The position numbers and the translations under genes were made by a program. The notes below the pieces were generated by a model. It made no database searches. It was not told the DNA's origin and was given only the letters and a program-made list of their open reading frames with translations. Below are positions 47,501 to 53,500 of a DNA stretch of 64,000 nt, piece by piece. Numbering within the stretch: the first letter of the stretch is position 1; every line of letters starts with the position of its first letter. The stretch comes from Crossaster papposus (Eukaryota; Echinodermata; Asteroidea; Velatida; Solasteridae). The DNA is taken from the NCBI GenBank assembly GCA_037893245.1, contig JBAIAA010000313.1, positions 1,176,001 to 1,240,000 on the forward strand, read 5' to 3'.

Positions 47501-50500
47501 TGATAGACTTGTGATGGACTGTGATGGACTGTGATGGACTTGTGATGGACTTGTGATGGACTTGTGATGGACTTGTGATGGACTTGTGATGGACTTGTGA
47601 TGGACTTGTGATGGACTTGTGATGGACTTGTGATGGACTTGTGATGGACTTGTGATGGACTTGTGATGGACTTGTGATGGACTTGTGATGGACTTGTGAT
47701 GGACTTGTGATGGACTTGTGATGGACTTGTGATGGACTTGTGATGGACTTGTGATGGACTTGTGATGGACTTGTGATGGACTTGTGATGGACTCGACTAC
47801 ATGTACATCTCTGCTTGATACCACATTTGACGTTGTGATGCTTGTACATGTAGTTCTAAAGATTCTAAATTTCCCCGCATGTTTATATGCAATTGCCTTA
47901 TTGTCTCTCGTTGATTTCAGGGACCGCGTGATCCATCTCCTGGCATTGAGACCCTACAAAAAACCAGAACTAATCCTAAGACTTCAGAAGGACGGCATTG
48001 CAATGAAAGATAAGAACCAACTCAGTAATATCCTATCACAGGTGAGCTAACAATCCTTCCTTCCTGGCTATCCAATACAACAATGCCTTATCATCAGCAG
48101 TCAACATCTGTCAAGTGACTGTTTTTAACCAGTTCGCGTCGGATGACGAATATAAACGCAAAGTTTTCCCTAGATTCAAAACGGATGACGCATAAACACG
48201 CCACGAGCAAGGCTGGAAATGTCTGTCAACAGCGAGCAAGGCCGGAAATGCGTGGGTGTGCTTCGCGGTACTGGCGGCATGAACCTGCTTCGGATCGGGT
48301 TTCGTTAAAAATAATCCCGCGCGCCGGCTCGTTAATGTTAAAATAATCCCGGCACGAACTGGTTAACAGTCTTGTGCTAACTGCCCACTTGAAGTCTTGG
48401 CCCAATTTTATAGCGCTGCTTAACTAGTTCGCGCCAGGATTATTTTATTATTCCCGAGCCGAGGCGCGGAATTATTTCAACGAAACTTGATCCGAGGCGG
48501 GTTCAGGCCGATAGTATCGGGAAGCACACCCACGCATTTCCGGCCTTGATTGCTTCTGAAAGACATTTCCTGCCTTGCTCGTGACGCGTTTATGCGTCAT
48601 TCGTTTTGAATCTCAAGAAAATTGTGCGTGTATACACGTCCTCCGACAAGAACTGGGTAACAGCCAATTGTGTGCTTAACACAGCCTCCGTCATTTCATA
48701 GAGACTGTTAACTGTAAGCACAGAAAAAACATGTTTAACTATGGAGAAAAACAAAGTTGCCTAAAGCAGTGATGTAAAAATATAAATCCCCATGCGTACA
48801 CAAGCTTAAATGGATCGTATACCTTTGGTAATTAGATCCCACTGTTTCAATCCTATAGTTATAGATATATACCATAAAACTAACCTGTAAAAATTTCATT
48901 TCAAAAGGTGGTAGCGATTTTGAGACAATCCCTGAAAATCTGGAGCGGTTATGTCCACGCAGGAAGAATAATCTGCATTGAAATACACAATCTGAGAAAC
49001 GTCACTGCAGTAACGCTTCTCAGATTCAAATTTTCTGGGATAAAAAGTGATATATTTTTCCATAACCGCAGTACTTCGAAGTGAAAAGTTTATAAAAATG
49101 CATTATATTATCCAAAGCTGCTGTACTTCTTACCAAGTAAATTTGTATTGCCATAATTTTTTTCGAGTAATTACCAAACGTTTACGATCCCTTTAAAGTT
49201 ATACCATTTGTGACCGGCTCTACAAAAAGGTGTATTAAGTCGAGCTGTGTACTATCATGTAATGGCTCGCTCAACGTTGAGAGGGTAAACATTTCATCAA
49301 AATGTGATTTTCATTTTTTGTCATTAATAACATCTTTAATACTTACAGTTTCAGGTTTTATTCAAAGAAATGTTGATTTTGATGAATAAAGTGGAACAAA
49401 ATATCATTTTGTGTGTATCGTTCTGTTAAAGTACAGCAGAGCCGGCTATTTTAAAGCCTGTTTTCTCAGTTGTGTAATTTGAACTTCAAGGAAGTAATCA
49501 ATATGTAAACACGTCATATCTCCAAAATGAGAGGGGCTATGGAGCTCTATTATATACCAAATGAACGCTTATGGTGTGGGCGTTTCAACCATGTATATAA
49601 CTCAATTTCTTGTTTTGCGATTTAATACACATTCAGGCCTTCATTTTAAAGGAGCGCGCTCGCGCTCGCGCTCCTCCGCGCTCCTTAAATTTTTTAAGGA
49701 GAGCAAAAAAAAGCGATCCTTACAATTTTAACAAGAGCAAAAAAAACCAAAAAAAACCCAAAAAACCCTGCAACTGACGAGTGTCATAACAGTAAAGACA
49801 CGAAAGCATTGCTATTGCTAACACAAGAGAATTTGCGATTACAATTCTCTCCTCGCACCCCCAAATAAAATCACATCAGATTTATCTTATACCAACAACG
49901 GTCATCTAGTCTTTCGTGTTCGCCCATTCCATTTATTTCGGACATAACGGGCCTAGACTAATTCGCGCTTAATTAATCCATACAAGTCACAGAGAGAGAA
50001 ATATAATGTCACTGGATGGGAAAGCGCCATCATTCTCTTAACCAAAAGTTGAACTACTGGTGAATGTTGTGTTCCTTTTCTTGAGTATGTGTTTATTAAA
50101 GGCATAGACACCTTTGGTTGTCATTTTGAGTAACTACAGATAGTGTCCAGGGCCTTTAAACTTGCGTTTTGTTAGCGAGAGCAAATCACTATCCTTAATT
50201 CATTGTTTTGATTTAAGGAGAGCGATTTTAAAATCACTCTCCTTAATTCACCTTTTGATTTAAGGAGAGCGATGCACAGCTCTCCTCAGATTTATTAAAA
50301 TGAAGGCCTGCACATTTGTCAGTTGTGCATTTGTATCGTTTAAAACAGCAAAGGTTCTCGAATTCTAAAGAATGGTGCTTGATAACTAAACCTGACAAAG
50401 TGTTAGCTCTGTAAATGCTGTAAATTCTGAGGACAAAAATATTCATTGTATTGGTCATTTTGACTTTGATCTTTGCATTTTGCCCATTTCAGGTTGCAAC

Positions 50501-53500
50501 GTTATCACGGGAGAACGCCTACATTTTGAACAAGCATTTGTACAACGAAGTCCAAGAAGATTGGCCATTGTATAGCGATGTCGATAGACAGTTATTAAGA
50601 AAGTAAGTCGGAACTTTTACCTTGCAGTAAACAAGATTTTAAACTGCTTCCTTAAAAAAAGGACAACCTGTGTTTATTGCAAAATCTTTTTGTTTGGATC
50701 CATAAAAGAAAGTTTCTCATCTGGATTTTTTTATTTTTTTTTTACGGAGGATGTGGGCACTTTTTTGGGTGGCTTGGCGTATTTGTATAGACTTTATCTA
50801 GACAAAATTTTTGTATCGATTTTAAACGATTGCAAGCTGGCAATCGTTGTAAAAAACTGACTATTTTCAAACACTGCGCCCAATTCAATACAATTGTGTG
50901 AGGGAAGTCAAGGAACCAGACTGCAAGAACAGCACTTTTTTCTTTGATTTTCCTGCTTCTATGAACACAAAACTATAAACAGGTCAGCGTCACAATTTTT
51001 ACTATTGCGAAAATTACAGAAAAAGCAATTGGTGTATACTACATTTAAGACCAATATGGCAAGTACTGACACTACTTTTCCTCCTGTTTTTTTTTCCTCC
51101 TCAGAAATCTAAAAACTTTAAACCAGAAAGAACATTCCTCCTCTGTAAATTCTATTCCATCCGTGTCATTGTCATCGTCATCGTCATTGTCATCATCGTC
51201 ATCATCGAAGCCTGCGTTTGTAAGGACGGTGACAAAAATGCCACCCAAAGATGTCCCTCAGACCAGACCGGTCGCCAAGCCTGACCCTGTACGGACTGCC
51301 GCAGAGAAGTTCAAAGCCAGAATATCGGTAACGTAATGTCTTGTATTTGGGACCATTTAAAAAATCTAGTTGCTTGGAACTCAACCTGGTTATTCCCCAT
51401 TGTTCGGCTTTAAATTGTTCCAATTTTTTTTAGTAACTTGGGCTTGTGATATTCTTGAAACTGGTAGACTAGCCAAAAAAGGAATATGTGACCCGCTCCA
51501 GGAAAAGGTGACATAAGTCGCAAAAACTAAAAATAGAGTTATGTACATGATTGAAAAGTCCAGGATATAAGCTTTCATTTGGTACATAGTACAGCTCCAC
51601 AGCCATTTTTGCATATTAATGGTTCCATGGAATTCAAAATACACAACTGAGAAAACTGACTTCGAAACACAACAAAACTAAGTCAATACATTGGAACCAT
51701 GCACTCTTAAAAGGTTTTTGTTTCACTTTATTTATCAAATTCCAGCTTTTTGTTAATTAAATCTGAAAAATCTAAATGCATAGCGCGACTTATGTCACCT
51801 TTTTCCTGGAGCGGGTCACATATATAGTTTAAGTTGGGTTCTAAAGGGGTTTTATTTCTCTCTGAAGTGGAACATGCCTAAGGTTTGACACGATGTGCTT
51901 ATCAATCCAAAGGCATTTATTAATGATGACCGAATCCCTCAAAATGAGTCTTACGGACAAGTTTCTCTGTATTAGGTTTTTACATGCTGTGCAAAGGACG
52001 TCATTGACTTTAAACATTATACAGATGTTGTTTTGATGAAAACTTTGGATGTTTCCATTGACCACTAAGATTTAAAACCTATTTTGTTTATATATGTAAA
52101 CCTGGCACCACAAAATGGGTGGAAAGTCGCGAAATTAAAAAGTTGACATTATTACATTTCTAAAAAGGAGCTCGGGTCCTTAGCTTTCAAATTGCTGTAG
52201 CTTATATCTAGGCGCCGCTATACTCTTTTGAAATAGCTGAAGTCGTGCTCCCTTGTTTTGAGAAAATGAAGTCCAAAGTCCGTGAACCCTGCTAACTATA
52301 CTACCAATCAGTGCAATTCTGCCACAAAAAAACACACTTTAGAGTTTTAATTGAGCTATACAAGTTTGGGATATGATAAAGAGGGTTTTTTGTATGTAAA
52401 AACGTTAACAACTCCAAAACAATCTCCCACTTGAAAAATTGACGTTTCGGCCAATAACTCGTTTTGGCAATGTGCGACTTTCCACTCATTTCGTGGTGCC
52501 AGGTCACATATTTGATTTTAATTCTACTCTTCGGATTTGATTTTGAAAACCAAATATTCGAAACCAATCTAACAAAAAAATAGGCCTTCCATTTTTTGGG
52601 GAAGACAACTGAAGAAAAAAAAATGTAACATCTTCCAATGTGCTCCTTGTTCTTTTGCATTCAATTTATACTAGTATTGGTTTCTTTTAGCCTGCCCATT
52701 TGACTTATCATTTGAGTTCCCATCCATTTTTGTCCTCCACGGTACAGCTCTCGAGTGTTGTGGTAAAGACCCGGTTGTCACTGAATTTCAGCAAACGATT
52801 CAGAGTCTAGGGGGGCACCTTGCTCATCAACTTTTTGTGGGCATGATTGTGAGCTGGATGGGAACTTTCAGTAATATTAAATAATCGTTATTCGGTTTAG
52901 AAAAAAAAGATAAGAAAAATGGATTTTGAAACTTCCGATTTCTCCTACCAGGGCCCAATTTTTAAAAAAGCACAAAAATTTGCTCAGCACAAAAATAGTT
53001 TTGCTCAGTAAAATAGGGGCCAATTTCATAAAACATGTAAGCACAAAAATGTGCTTAGCATGAAAATTCTTCTTTGGCAAAAACAGGGTTACAAACCACA
53101 TTTTCAGGTGATTATTGGTTTTTACTTGTATTTAGCTGGTTTTTGCTTAGCATGAAAAATACATGGAGTTTTGGCTGGTAAACTGTTTTTACTGAGCAAG
53201 ACATTTTTGTGCTAAGCAAACTTTGTTGCTTACATGTTTTTTTATGAAATTGGCCCCAGGTTATAGCCAAAACTCCATGTGCTTTTCAATGCTACACAAA
53301 AACCAGCTGAATATCAGTCACAAAAGATAAACATCACCTGAAAATTTTGGTTTGTAACCGTGTTTTTGCCAAGGAAGAATTGTTATGCTAAGCAAATTGT
53401 TGTGCTTACATGTTTTAGGAAATTGGGCCCAGTACTTGTGACTCATTTTGTTGGTTTGGGTCAAAATTGTAAGCTTTATAAATTTGTTATTTACTCTTAG

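Noticed and set aside
47395-47792. CRISPR array
   Set aside because: Direct tandem units with no spacers, in an animal intron.
47250-47849. 199-codon open frame of HHKSITSPSQV repeats (- strand) and its 146-codon neighbour frame
   Set aside because: An 11-bp tandem unit without stops opens several frames at once; no start context, no conserved domain, and it lies antisense in an ELL intron.
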